A DNA stretch of 64,000 nt. Origin: Caulobacter sp. CCUG 60055 (lineage in GTDB: Bacteria > Pseudomonadota > Alphaproteobacteria > Caulobacterales > Caulobacteraceae). Each line of letters starts with the position of its first letter. The stretch's first letter is position 1. Made by a program: the position numbers and the translations under genes. The notes beneath the pieces are model-generated. The model ran no database searches, had not been told where the DNA came from, and saw only the letters and a program-made list of their open reading frames with translations. The stretch lies in NCBI RefSeq assembly GCF_022750545.1, contig NZ_PUIC01000012.1, forward strand, positions 1 through 64,000, read 5' to 3'. Below, piece by piece: positions 52,231-60,021 of the stretch.

Positions 52231-53253
52231 TCAGCGATCCGCGACGGCCGGGTCGCCCCAGGCCTCGGGCGGGCAGCGGACGCAGCCGTCCTCGTAGATC
52301 GTCGCCGGGGTCCGGTCCGAAGACAGCTCCATCGGCCCGTCGAGATCGACGATGTCGCAGAGCTGGCCGACCACGAAGGCCGGGGCCATGGCCAGCACGG
52401 TGCCGCACATGTTGCCGACCATGACCTTGAGGCCGAGGCGGCGGGACTCGCGGACCATGTCCAGCGCCTCGGTGAGCCCGCCGCACTTGTCGAGCTTGAT
52501 GTTGATGACGTCGACCCGCCCGACCAAGCCGGCGATGTCGCCGCCGTCCTGGACGCTCTCGTCGGCGGCGATCGGGATCGGCGAGGCCAGGCCGTCGAGC
52601 CAGTCGTCGCGGTCGAGGGGAAACGGCTGCTCCAGCAGCTTGACCCCGGTTTCGACCAGACAGGGCGCCAGCCGCGCGAAGCTGTCGCGATCCAGGCCCT
52701 GGTTGGCGTCGACGCCGAGCCAGACGTCGGGGCGCGCCGCCCTCACCCGCCGCACGCGTTCGCCGTCGACGGCGTCGCCGGTCAGCTTCAGCTTCAAGGC
52801 CCGCGCGCCGGCGAAACGCCGCGCCTTGGCCGCCATCACCTCCGGATCATCGGCGCCGACGGTGTAGGTGGTCAGAAGCGGCCGGGACGCCTCCAGGCCG
52901 GCGAGCGCCCAGACCGGACGACCGACGCGCTTGGCCTCCAGGTCCCACAGGGCGCAGTCCAAGGCGTTGCGGGCGCCGCCCGGCGGCAGCAGGCCGCGAA
53001 GGTCCTCGCGGTCGAGGCCCGCCTCGATCCGCTCGCGCAGGGCCTCGATCTGGGCGACCATGGCCGCCGGGTCGTCCCCTCGGTAATAGACCCCGGCCGC
53101 CTCGCCGCGCCCCACATGGGCGCCGTCGCTCAGGGCGACCACGACCACGTCGATGTCGACGAAGGTGTAGCCGGATATCCGGAACGGCTTGGTGAACGGC
53201 CAGTTCTCGACCCCGACCTCAAGGCGGACAGGCCGCCTGACATTCTCACTCAA
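52231..53253 (-). CDS. dgcA: Enolase-superfamily racemase, DgcA-like
   Basis: A 340-residue member of the muconate-lactonising / dipeptide epimerase group. Catalytic residues are all visible: KxK at 154-156 (LKLKL), metal ligands Asp182 (VDANQG), Glu208 (LEQPF) and Asp231 (ADES), and the second base Lys253 (INIKLDKCGG). Such enzymes epimerise Ala-Glu dipeptides or, for DgcA, racemise N-acetyl-D-glutamate. The presence of a DUF1611/DgcN-like gene in the same run favours the latter. The TTG at 53253 gives the usual length and has AGGAG nine bases upstream. Confidence 0.8.
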   Translation of the reverse strand: MSENVRRPVRLEVGVENWPFTKPFRISGYTFVDIDVVVVALSDGAHVGRGEAAGVYYRGDDPAAMVAQIEALRERIEAGLDREDLRGLLPPGGARNALDCALWDLEAKRVGRPVWALAGLEASRPLLTTYTVGADDPEVMAAKARRFAGARALKLKLTGDAVDGERVRRVRAARPDVWLGVDANQGLDRDSFARLAPCLVETGVKLLEQPFPLDRDDWLDGLASPIPIAADESVQDGGDIAGLVGRVDVINIKLDKCGGLTEALDMVRESRRLGLKVMVGNMCGTVLAMAPAFVVGQLCDIVDLDGPMELSSDRTPATIYEDGCVRCPPEAWGDPAVADR

Positions 53254-53284
53254 AAGGGGCTGCTCCTGTGGATCGGGACCAAGG

Positions 53285-53956
53285 TCAGGGTCTGGCGAGC
53301 CGGCGGCGCGGCGGCGCGGCGGCTTGTCCGGGCCCATGCTCGAACTCGGCGGCGAGTTGCGCCTTGCCGGCCGCGAGGTGCTTTTCGATGGCGTGCACCG
53401 TCACGCCCATGCGCCGGCCGGCTTCGGCGTGGGAGAGCTTCTCGAACCGGCAGAGCATGAGGGCCTCGCGCCGGCGCGGCGGCATCCGCGCGATGATCGC
53501 CAAGGCCGCCCGCAGTTGCTGCGCGGCGATCAGAGCCCGCTCTGCGCCCGGCGTCGGATCGGGCGCGTCGGCGTCCTCCAGGCCGTAGTCCAGAACGCGC
53601 TTGCGGCGGGCTCTCGATCTGAAGCGGTCGGTCAGGGTGTTTCGCGTCGCCTGAAGCAGGAAACAGGTCGGGTCGAGGATCTCGACCCTCAGCCCCGCCT
53701 GCAGGGTCTTGACCACGGCGTCGTGCATCAGGTCGGCGGCCTCGTCGGCGCCGCCGCAGCCGGCCAACTTGAGCAGCTTCTCCCTGCGGTCGCGATAGAC
53801 CTCGTCCAGCCGGCTCGACAGCGAACCGCGCTCCCCGGCCGGGGCGTGGCGACGAACCGCGCCGTGCTCGTCGTCCGCGCCGACCCGGTCGGCGCCGAGG
53901 GTCTCCCGGTCGAGCCCGGCCGGCGCGAGCTGGCGCGCCTGCCCCCGCCCCATCAT
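53285..53956 (-). CDS. ECF-type RNA polymerase sigma factor
   Basis: A small sigma-70-family protein of about 223 residues. Region 2 is seen around LMHDAVVKTLQAG and CFLLQATRNTLTDRFRSRARR; region 4 around RMPPRRREALMLCRFEKLSHAEAGRRMGV and HAIEKHLAAG. It resembles FecI-type factors. ATG 53956 has GAGG upstream; a GTG at 53974 is an alternative, and the first 45 or so residues have no sigma homology. No FecR-type anti-sigma or dedicated receptor gene is adjacent, which is unusual for this class. It is 31 bp upstream of the DgcA-like gene and may be co-transcribed with it. Confidence 0.82.
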   Translation of the reverse strand: MMGRGQARQLAPAGLDRETLGADRVGADDEHGAVRRHAPAGERGSLSSRLDEVYRDRREKLLKLAGCGGADEAADLMHDAVVKTLQAGLRVEILDPTCFLLQATRNTLTDRFRSRARRKRVLDYGLEDADAPDPTPGAERALIAAQQLRAALAIIARMPPRRREALMLCRFEKLSHAEAGRRMGVTVHAIEKHLAAGKAQLAAEFEHGPGQAAAPPRRRLARP

Positions 53957-54159
53957 CGGGACGGACCTCGACACGCCCGGCGGGCCGCCAAGACCAGTCC
54001 CGGCCGCGGACCCGCGGCGATGGTCGCCGGGGCGATAAACGGCCAGCTCTTCCAGGTCATCGGCGAACTCTTGCTGTCGGGTTCCGGACTAAGCGGCGAC
54101 CCTACGCAGGCGGCGCGGAGGCGCCCAATGCTGAGATCGGCGCAAGTCAGACCGAACTC

Positions 54160-55713
54160 TCATAGGCCCGACGACGGCGGCGGCGGAAACGACGGCCGCT
54201 TGAACGCCGGCGCCGGCAGCGAGGCGTTCACCGGCAGCGCCTGGACGTCCCCGGTCTTGAGGAAGGCGACGACGGCGTCGGTGACGGCCGGCTGCTGCTC
54301 CAGCAGCGCCGCCCGCGCGCCATGGCCGCCCCGGTGCACCAGGACCGTCCGGCTGTTGGGGAAATAGGGCAGCATGTTCAGCGTGTTCTCGACCGGGGTC
54401 GAGGTGTCCCAGTCGCCGTTGACGAACAGCACAGGCGTCCGGTTCAGGACCGGCGTGCGGAAGGCGTCGCCGACGTCCGGGCTCGGCCAGACGCCGGCCT
54501 TGCGCGAGGCGATGTAGGCGTCGAAGTCCCACCATCCCATCGCCGCCACGCCGGCGTCGGTCCGCAGCAGGTGCTCGCGCGCGGGGGTCACGCCCAGGCT
54601 GGTGTCGATCAGCGGCCCGATCAGCGCGTCGCGCTCGTCGCTGGCCCGGCGCTGGGCCGCCACCGCGCGGGCCCAGTCGTCGTAGCGGCCGTGATAGGCC
54701 GACAGCACCAGGGCCGGCCAGTCGGCGGCCGGGGTCAGCATGGCGCGCTGGAAATCCTCGCGGCCGAGCGCCACGGTCGACATCCGCCCGGTCTTGTCGT
54801 CCTTGATCCGCACCCTGACCGGAGCCTTGGCCAGCCGGCGCTGGACCGCGCCGACGGCGGCCATCACCCCGCCGTTGGGCAGGTAGGGCCGCAGGCCGGG
54901 ATCATGGTCGGCGTCCCAAGCGATCCGCTGGAGCGCGGCGTAGATGTGCGAGGGCATGTCGTAGGCGTAGTCCAGCGGCTCCACGCCCGAGAGCAGCGCC
55001 CGCGCGACGATCTCCGGCCGCCGCCGCATGACGGCGAAGCTCCATTGCGAGCCGAAGCTCTGGCCCACCAGTGTGATCTGGCCGTATCCCAGCGCCTGCC
55101 TGAGGTCGTTCACGTCCTCGACGCATTGCAGCACGGTGTAGCCCGACAGGTCCTTGTCGGCGTTGGCCGCGACGGCGGCCTTGAAGATCTTCAGGTTCTC
55201 GGCCGTGTCGGCGGCCAGGGAGGCCGGCCGGTCCAGGGGCAGGTCGCGGGGCCGGCCGACGAAGCCCAGCACCTCGCCCCGCCGCGAATAGCCGCGCTGG
55301 TCGATGACGACGACGTCGCCGGCCCGGCTGAGCTGGAGCAGTTGCGCCTGCTGGCGGCGGGCGCGGTCGGTGGTCTCGGAGAAGGCGCCGAGATAGCTGT
55401 CGCCCGGCCCGCCCGGCAGGACGAACATCGGCGGGGCCCCGGTCGGCTCGGCCGGACGCAGGCGGGCGAAGCCGACGGCGATGATCCGGCTGGTCTTGGC
55501 GTCGCGGTTCTCGGGCACGAAGACGGCGCCGATCTCGTAGCGCACCTGGCGTCCGTCGGCTGCGGTCAGCACCTTGGTCTCGCTGACGACCTCGCCGGCC
55601 TTGCGCTGCTCGGCGGCGGAAACGGCCGGCGCGGCCGCCAGAACGGCGAGCGCGGCGAAGGCCAGAGCAGCACGCCCCAGCCGCCCCACGGCGAGGTGAC
55701 GAGATATCCACAT
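54160..55713 (-). CDS. Exported alpha/beta hydrolase, S33 aminopeptidase-like
   Basis: A 517-residue secreted hydrolase. The signal peptide ends at VSAA near residue 33. FVLPGGPGDSYLG carries the oxyanion GGPG motif typical of proline iminopeptidase and tripeptidyl aminopeptidase relatives. The nucleophile is in LVGQSFGSQWSF, the acid in FVNGDWDTSTPVE, and the His in VHRGGHGARA. A large lid region separates the Ser and Asp motifs. The C-terminus is Pro-rich. The start has a strong GGAGGAG site. It probably trims peptides in the periplasm, but an esterase role is possible. Confidence 0.83.
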   Translation of the reverse strand: MWISRHLAVGRLGRAALAFAALAVLAAAPAVSAAEQRKAGEVVSETKVLTAADGRQVRYEIGAVFVPENRDAKTSRIIAVGFARLRPAEPTGAPPMFVLPGGPGDSYLGAFSETTDRARRQQAQLLQLSRAGDVVVIDQRGYSRRGEVLGFVGRPRDLPLDRPASLAADTAENLKIFKAAVAANADKDLSGYTVLQCVEDVNDLRQALGYGQITLVGQSFGSQWSFAVMRRRPEIVARALLSGVEPLDYAYDMPSHIYAALQRIAWDADHDPGLRPYLPNGGVMAAVGAVQRRLAKAPVRVRIKDDKTGRMSTVALGREDFQRAMLTPAADWPALVLSAYHGRYDDWARAVAAQRRASDERDALIGPLIDTSLGVTPAREHLLRTDAGVAAMGWWDFDAYIASRKAGVWPSPDVGDAFRTPVLNRTPVLFVNGDWDTSTPVENTLNMLPYFPNSRTVLVHRGGHGARAALLEQQPAVTDAVVAFLKTGDVQALPVNASLPAPAFKRPSFPPPPSSGL

Positions 55714-55849
55714 GGCGACGCTCCTCCGGCGACGGGCGTCGTCTTGTCGCGCGCCCGGTTCTGGAGACGCTCGTCGCGCGCCCGACCCTACCTGCGCGGA
55801 TCGGGGGATCGTCGCGAGACCAGCGCCCTCGGCGACGGGAACGTCCCGG

Positions 55850-56758
55850 TCAACGCCGCGCCAGCCACGCCTCGAACAGGGCCTTCCAGCCGTCGACGGG
55901 CAGGTTCTGGGGCGCCATGCCGAAGCCGTGGCCGCCCTTCTCGTAGAGGTGCAGCTCGACCGGCCGCTCGGCCGCCCGCCACGCGGCGTACAGCTTGAGA
56001 CTGTCCGGCGCGCCGATGGGGTCGTCGTTCGCGGCCAAGATGAACATCGGCGGCGCATCGCCAGGAACCGACAGCGTCCCCAGCAGGCCGGGATAGATGG
56101 CGGCGACGAAATCGGGCCGCGAGGCCGGCTCGGCCTTCAGGGTCGCCCACGCCGTCACCGCGCCGCCGGCGGAAAAGCCCATCATGCCGATGCGGTCGGG
56201 CGAGACCTTCCATTCGGCGGCGCGCTGGCGGACCAATTTCACCGCCTGGACGCCGTCGGCCGTGACGTCCGGCTTCAACGGCGCCGTCGCCGCGACCATG
56301 GCGTCCATGTTCATCAGCCGCGCCATGAACACCGGGACGAAATCGCCGCCGGTCGCCAGCAGGCGATACTTGAGCACGAAAGCGGTGACGCCCAGCGAGT
56401 TGAGCCACCGCGCCACCTCGACGCCCTCGTTCTCGTAGGACAGCATGTGGAAGCCGCCGCCGGGCGCGACGATCACCGCCATCCCGTTGGCCTTGGCCGG
56501 ATCGGCGGGAAACACTTCGAGGACGGGCCGGGACACGTTGCGCACGATGGTTCCCTTGAAGGGCGCCGCCTTGCCGACGACCTCGGCCGGATAGTCGGCC
56601 TTGCCCCCCTGCCCCCCCGCCGGCCAGAGCGGGATCGTGGCGCTCTGCGCCGCCGTCATCACCGGGGACAGCAACAGCCCCACGCCCGCCGCCAACGGGG
56701 CGAACCAGCGCAAACTCGTCGAAAGGGCCATTCGCCCGCTCCTTTGCAGGTTGGTCAT
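55850..56758 (-). CDS. Exported alpha/beta hydrolase, acetylesterase-like
   Basis: A 302-residue protein with a signal peptide (cleavage near AQSA, about residue 39). IVAPGGGFHMLSYENEG holds the oxyanion loop, GMMGFSAGGAVTAW the nucleophile Ser, AANDDPIGAPDS the Asp and GGHGFGMAP the His. This pattern resembles secreted acetyl-xylan esterase and BD-FAE-like enzymes. It overlaps the carboxylesterase stop by ATGA (56758-56755) and should be expressed with it. Confidence 0.83.
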   Translation of the reverse strand: MTNLQRSGRMALSTSLRWFAPLAAGVGLLLSPVMTAAQSATIPLWPAGGQGGKADYPAEVVGKAAPFKGTIVRNVSRPVLEVFPADPAKANGMAVIVAPGGGFHMLSYENEGVEVARWLNSLGVTAFVLKYRLLATGGDFVPVFMARLMNMDAMVAATAPLKPDVTADGVQAVKLVRQRAAEWKVSPDRIGMMGFSAGGAVTAWATLKAEPASRPDFVAAIYPGLLGTLSVPGDAPPMFILAANDDPIGAPDSLKLYAAWRAAERPVELHLYEKGGHGFGMAPQNLPVDGWKALFEAWLARR

Positions 56759-58368
56759 CGGCGCACGCCGCATCTGAAGGTGAAATCGCCGCTCCCGACG
56801 GCGTAGACCGCGTCGCCAGCCTCCAGGCGCAGGAAGCGCGCGCGCTTGGCCGGCGCGGCGCCGTCGAGCGTGAAGACCAGTTGCTGGTCCTCGGTCTTGA
56901 CGTATTTCGGCCAGGCGGGCCGTCCCGCGCCGTTCGGATCGCCGCCCCTGGCGAACTCGGTCCAGTAGTCGCCGATCAGCTTGGCCGCGGCGCGGTCGGC
57001 GTCGCTGACCGGATCGCCGGAGACCTGAAGGTTGTCGAAGACGTAGGCCAGCTCCGAGGCGTGCGACGCGCCCTTGGTCGACTTGCGCTTGGCCTCGGCG
57101 ACGTAGCCGAAATTGTAGAGCCAGGCCGGCTGGCCGGCGGCGGCGGCCGAACCGGCCATGAAGCGCGCCGGTTCGACGAAGTTCAGGTCGCTGGCCAGCT
57201 TGGCCTCGTAGGCCGCCTTGGAGCCGTAGGCGGCGACGACGGCGTCCTTGTCCGCCCCGAGCACCGCGGCGACCTTGGCGGTCATCGGCCCGAGCAGGAA
57301 GCCGGGGATGAAGCCCAACTCGTCGCTGTTGGCCCCGACGATATAGGGAATCTTGGCCTGACGGCCGGCGGCGAAGCCCGCGCCGATGTCGGCCGTCACG
57401 ATCTTGCCGTCGATGATCGCGCCGGAATAGGTCTTGGCCTCGTTGTCCAGCATGTTGAGGCCGCCCAGCACCTTGGACGCGGGGATGGCGCGCAGGGCGG
57501 CGACGTCGTCGCCGGCGACGCCGGCCCTGACCGCGAAGGCCTTGCCCACGGCCTCGGCCGACGGCGCGTCCGGCTTGTCCTCGCGCAGGGGCCGCCACTT
57601 GTCGCGACCGCCGCCGGACTGGGAGATGGCCTTGTGGAACAGGCCCTTGGCCGCCGGCGAGACCATCAGGGCGTTGACCGAGCCGCCGCCAGAGGACTCG
57701 CCGAAGATGGTGAGGTTGGCCGGATCGCCGCCGAAGGCCGCGATGTTCTTCTGGACCCACTTCAGCGCGGCGATCTGGTCCATGAAGCCGTAGTCGCCCA
57801 GCGGCCCGTCGGGACTTTCGGCGCTGAGCGCCGGGTGGGCGAAGAAACCGAAACGGCCCAGGCGATAGTTGAAGGTGACCAGCACCACGCCGCGCTGGGC
57901 GAGCTTGGTCCCTTCGAACACCGGCTGCGAGGCCGAGCCGCTGACGAAACCGCCGCCGTGAATCCAGACCATGACCGGCAGCTTGCCCTTGGCCCCGGCC
58001 TGGGCCGGCGTCCAGACATTGAGGGTCAGGCAGTCCTCGCTGACCGGCTGGGTCGACTGGCTGGTGTCCCAGGACACGCGGTTCTGCATGCAGTCCGCGC
58101 CGTAGCGCGCGGCCTGCTTGACGCCGGCCCAGGGCGCGGCGGGCTGGGGCGGCCGCCAGCGCAGGTCGCTGACCGGCGCCGCGGCGTAGGGCACGCCCTT
58201 GAATATCTGGACCTGGCCGTTGCGCACGCCTTGCAGCTCGCCCGCGTCGACCTTCACGACCGCGCTCGGCTCGGCGGACGCCGCAGCCCCGATCGCCCCG
58301 GCCAACGCCAGCCCGCACGCCACGCGGCCGGCGGCCTTCGCCGCCTTACGCCCCCGCCAATACGCCAC
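56755..58368 (-). CDS. Exported type B carboxylesterase
   Basis: A 537-residue secreted carboxylesterase of the cholinesterase-like family. The signal peptide is AGRVACGLALAGAIGAAASA. GVPYAAAPVSDLRW, SEDCLTLNVWTP, VWIHGGGF and the nucleophile block FGESSGGGSV are family marks; the acid is in ANSDELGFIPG and the base His in SHASELAYVF. GTG 58368 has GGGAG six bases upstream; GTG 58386 is an alternative. It is divergent from the FCD-type GntR regulator across a repeat-rich spacer. Confidence 0.9.
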   Translation of the reverse strand: MAYWRGRKAAKAAGRVACGLALAGAIGAAASAEPSAVVKVDAGELQGVRNGQVQIFKGVPYAAAPVSDLRWRPPQPAAPWAGVKQAARYGADCMQNRVSWDTSQSTQPVSEDCLTLNVWTPAQAGAKGKLPVMVWIHGGGFVSGSASQPVFEGTKLAQRGVVLVTFNYRLGRFGFFAHPALSAESPDGPLGDYGFMDQIAALKWVQKNIAAFGGDPANLTIFGESSGGGSVNALMVSPAAKGLFHKAISQSGGGRDKWRPLREDKPDAPSAEAVGKAFAVRAGVAGDDVAALRAIPASKVLGGLNMLDNEAKTYSGAIIDGKIVTADIGAGFAAGRQAKIPYIVGANSDELGFIPGFLLGPMTAKVAAVLGADKDAVVAAYGSKAAYEAKLASDLNFVEPARFMAGSAAAAGQPAWLYNFGYVAEAKRKSTKGASHASELAYVFDNLQVSGDPVSDADRAAAKLIGDYWTEFARGGDPNGAGRPAWPKYVKTEDQQLVFTLDGAAPAKRARFLRLEAGDAVYAVGSGDFTFRCGVRR

Positions 58369-58388
58369 GACGCTCTCCCAGTTCACGC

Positions 58389-58468
58389 CTTGGGAGCCTT
58401 CCCAAGCGTTTTCGTTGGCGGATTTGATAATCGATTTTTTTATGCAAGCAACAATATAATCGATTTTT
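58389..58468. promoter_or_regulatory. Control region with inverted and direct repeats
   Basis: CTTGGGA-GCCT-TCCCAAG (58389-58406) is an 18-bp inverted repeat just upstream of the carboxylesterase start. ATAATCGATTTTT occurs twice (58427-58439 and 58456-58468), 29 bp apart. The stretch 58420-58475 is very AT-rich for this genome. The divergent promoters of the esterase and GntR genes must lie here, and the repeats are candidate binding sites for the GntR protein. Confidence 0.5.
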
Positions 58469-58515
58469 CTGCCAACCGCTTGATTTGACGGTTCGCGACG
58501 GGCATTGGGGTCGTG

Positions 58516-59223
58516 ATGAACGTGTCCGAGCAAAGGCTGCGTGGGGGAAAGACGTCCGCGTCGTCCCTGATCGACCAGACTCAGCAGAGGATCCGGCGCG
58601 ATATCGTGCGCGGCGTCCTGCCGGCTGGCGGCCGGCTCAAGATCGAGGAGCTGGCCAGGCGCTACGGCGTCGGCCTCAGCCCGATCCGCGAGGCCCTGTC
58701 CCTGCTGTGCGCCACCCGGCTGGTGGCCAAGGAGGACCGCCGGGGCTTTCGCGTGACCCCGGTGTCGCTGGCCAACTACATGGACGTGCGCGCGGTGATG
58801 AACCGGCTATGGCCGATGGCGCTGCACATGGCCCTGACCAACGGCGACGAGGCCTGGGAGAAGCGGCTGGTGCTGGCGCTCTACCGCACGCTCAAATTCG
58901 ACTGGGCCAAGGCCGAACAGCAGCCCGAGCTCTACGACGAATGGGACGCGGCCTTCCGGGACTTCCACCGCGAGATGGTCGCCGGAGCCGGCTCGCCGAC
59001 CCTGTCCGATTTCATCGACGGCCTCGTCGACCAGCTCGAACGCTATCGCTGGCTGGCCCCGGAGGTCCGCGCCGACACCAGCTTCGACGACCGCAACCAC
59101 AAGGCGCTGGTCGACGCCCTGCACCAGCGCGATCCGGCCCGCCTCAACGAGGCGATGACCACCTACGCCAGCGGCGGCAACGCCCACCGCGAGGCGGTCG
59201 AGGCCAAGCTCAAGGCGCTTTGA
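58516..59223 (+). CDS. GntR-family regulator, FCD type
   Basis: A 235-residue regulator (one residue longer if GTG 58513 is used). The winged helix lies around LIDQTQQRIRRDIVRGVLPAG, LKIEELARRYGVGLSPIREAL and KEDRRGFRVTPVS (about residues 18-85). The helical FCD ligand domain follows, with FRDFHREMV and RNHKALVDAL carrying the usual metal/ligand His residues. Proteins of this type sense organic acids or sugars. It probably controls the divergent carboxylesterase and acetylesterase pair. Its 3' end overlaps the convergent sapC gene by 14 bp. Confidence 0.88.
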   Translation: MNVSEQRLRGGKTSASSLIDQTQQRIRRDIVRGVLPAGGRLKIEELARRYGVGLSPIREALSLLCATRLVAKEDRRGFRVTPVSLANYMDVRAVMNRLWPMALHMALTNGDEAWEKRLVLALYRTLKFDWAKAEQQPELYDEWDAAFRDFHREMVAGAGSPTLSDFIDGLVDQLERYRWLAPEVRADTSFDDRNHKALVDALHQRDPARLNEAMTTYASGGNAHREAVEAKLKAL

Positions 59224-59986
59224 CCGCCGCGCCCTGGCGGCCGAGCAGGTCGCGCCACAGCGACAGCGACGCGAGGTGGAAATCGATCAGGGTCAGCCAG
59301 CCCTTGCGACGCCAGTCCAGCACCACCTCGTCCGGCAGGGCGTGCAGGCGCGCGGCGTCGACGGTGCGAAACCCCCGCACATTGAACGGCTCGCCGTCCG
59401 CCAGCGCCCCCTGGGCCTGCTGTTCGACCAGAAGATCCCGTTCGACGAGCGCGTCGCAAAAGGCGCGCGTGTCCTGCTGGCTGGCCTGCAGCGCGGCCGA
59501 GAAACGCAGCGCCTCCTGGGTCAGCGGGCTGGGCTGGCCGTCCACGAACAGCGCCTGCCCCTCCCCGTCCCCCGGCGTGGCGGCCAGGCGCGAACAGGCG
59601 ACGTCGATCCCCAGGGCGTACTGGGTCTTGTCGGCCGTCTCGATGAACACGAACGGATAGCGCCGGACATAGGCGGGGATGTAGCGCCCCTCGGCCCAGC
59701 CGCCGTCCGCCTCGACATAGAGGTTCTCCTCCGCCAGGCCCAGGACCACGGCCGGATGGGCCGGCTCGCCCACGAAGACGATGGGATAGGCCCTCTGTCC
59801 CTCGACGAACTCGGCCGCCATGATCGGAACGGCGTTGGTCCCCGCCGCGAAACGGAAATCCTGTCCGTTCTTCAGGCGAAGGGCGCCGTGCGCCTCGGCC
59901 GTCAGCGCCTGCGGTTCGGCGTAGAACAGGGGGAAGGTCGCCGCCGCCGTCCCCGGCTGCGGGTCGGTCTTGGACTTCGAGGCCAT
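59210..59986 (-). CDS. SapC family protein
   Basis: A 258-residue SapC-type protein. Family blocks are FPLFYAEPQALTAEAHG, EFVEGQRAYPIVFVG, YIPAYVRRYPFVFIET and the late DWRRKGWLTLIDFHLASL. The name comes from a Campylobacter S-layer-linked gene, and the biochemical role is unknown. ATG 59986 has AGGA upstream; an earlier ATG at 60025 overlaps the stop of the giant exoprotein gene by ATGA, so translation may be coupled. Its place directly behind an exoprotein suggests a role in surface protein production. Confidence 0.85.
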   Translation of the reverse strand: MASKSKTDPQPGTAAATFPLFYAEPQALTAEAHGALRLKNGQDFRFAAGTNAVPIMAAEFVEGQRAYPIVFVGEPAHPAVVLGLAEENLYVEADGGWAEGRYIPAYVRRYPFVFIETADKTQYALGIDVACSRLAATPGDGEGQALFVDGQPSPLTQEALRFSAALQASQQDTRAFCDALVERDLLVEQQAQGALADGEPFNVRGFRTVDAARLHALPDEVVLDWRRKGWLTLIDFHLASLSLWRDLLGRQGAAVKAP

Positions 59987-60021
59987 GGTTCGGTCCTGGT
60001 TCAACAAAGGTCCCCCTGCGC

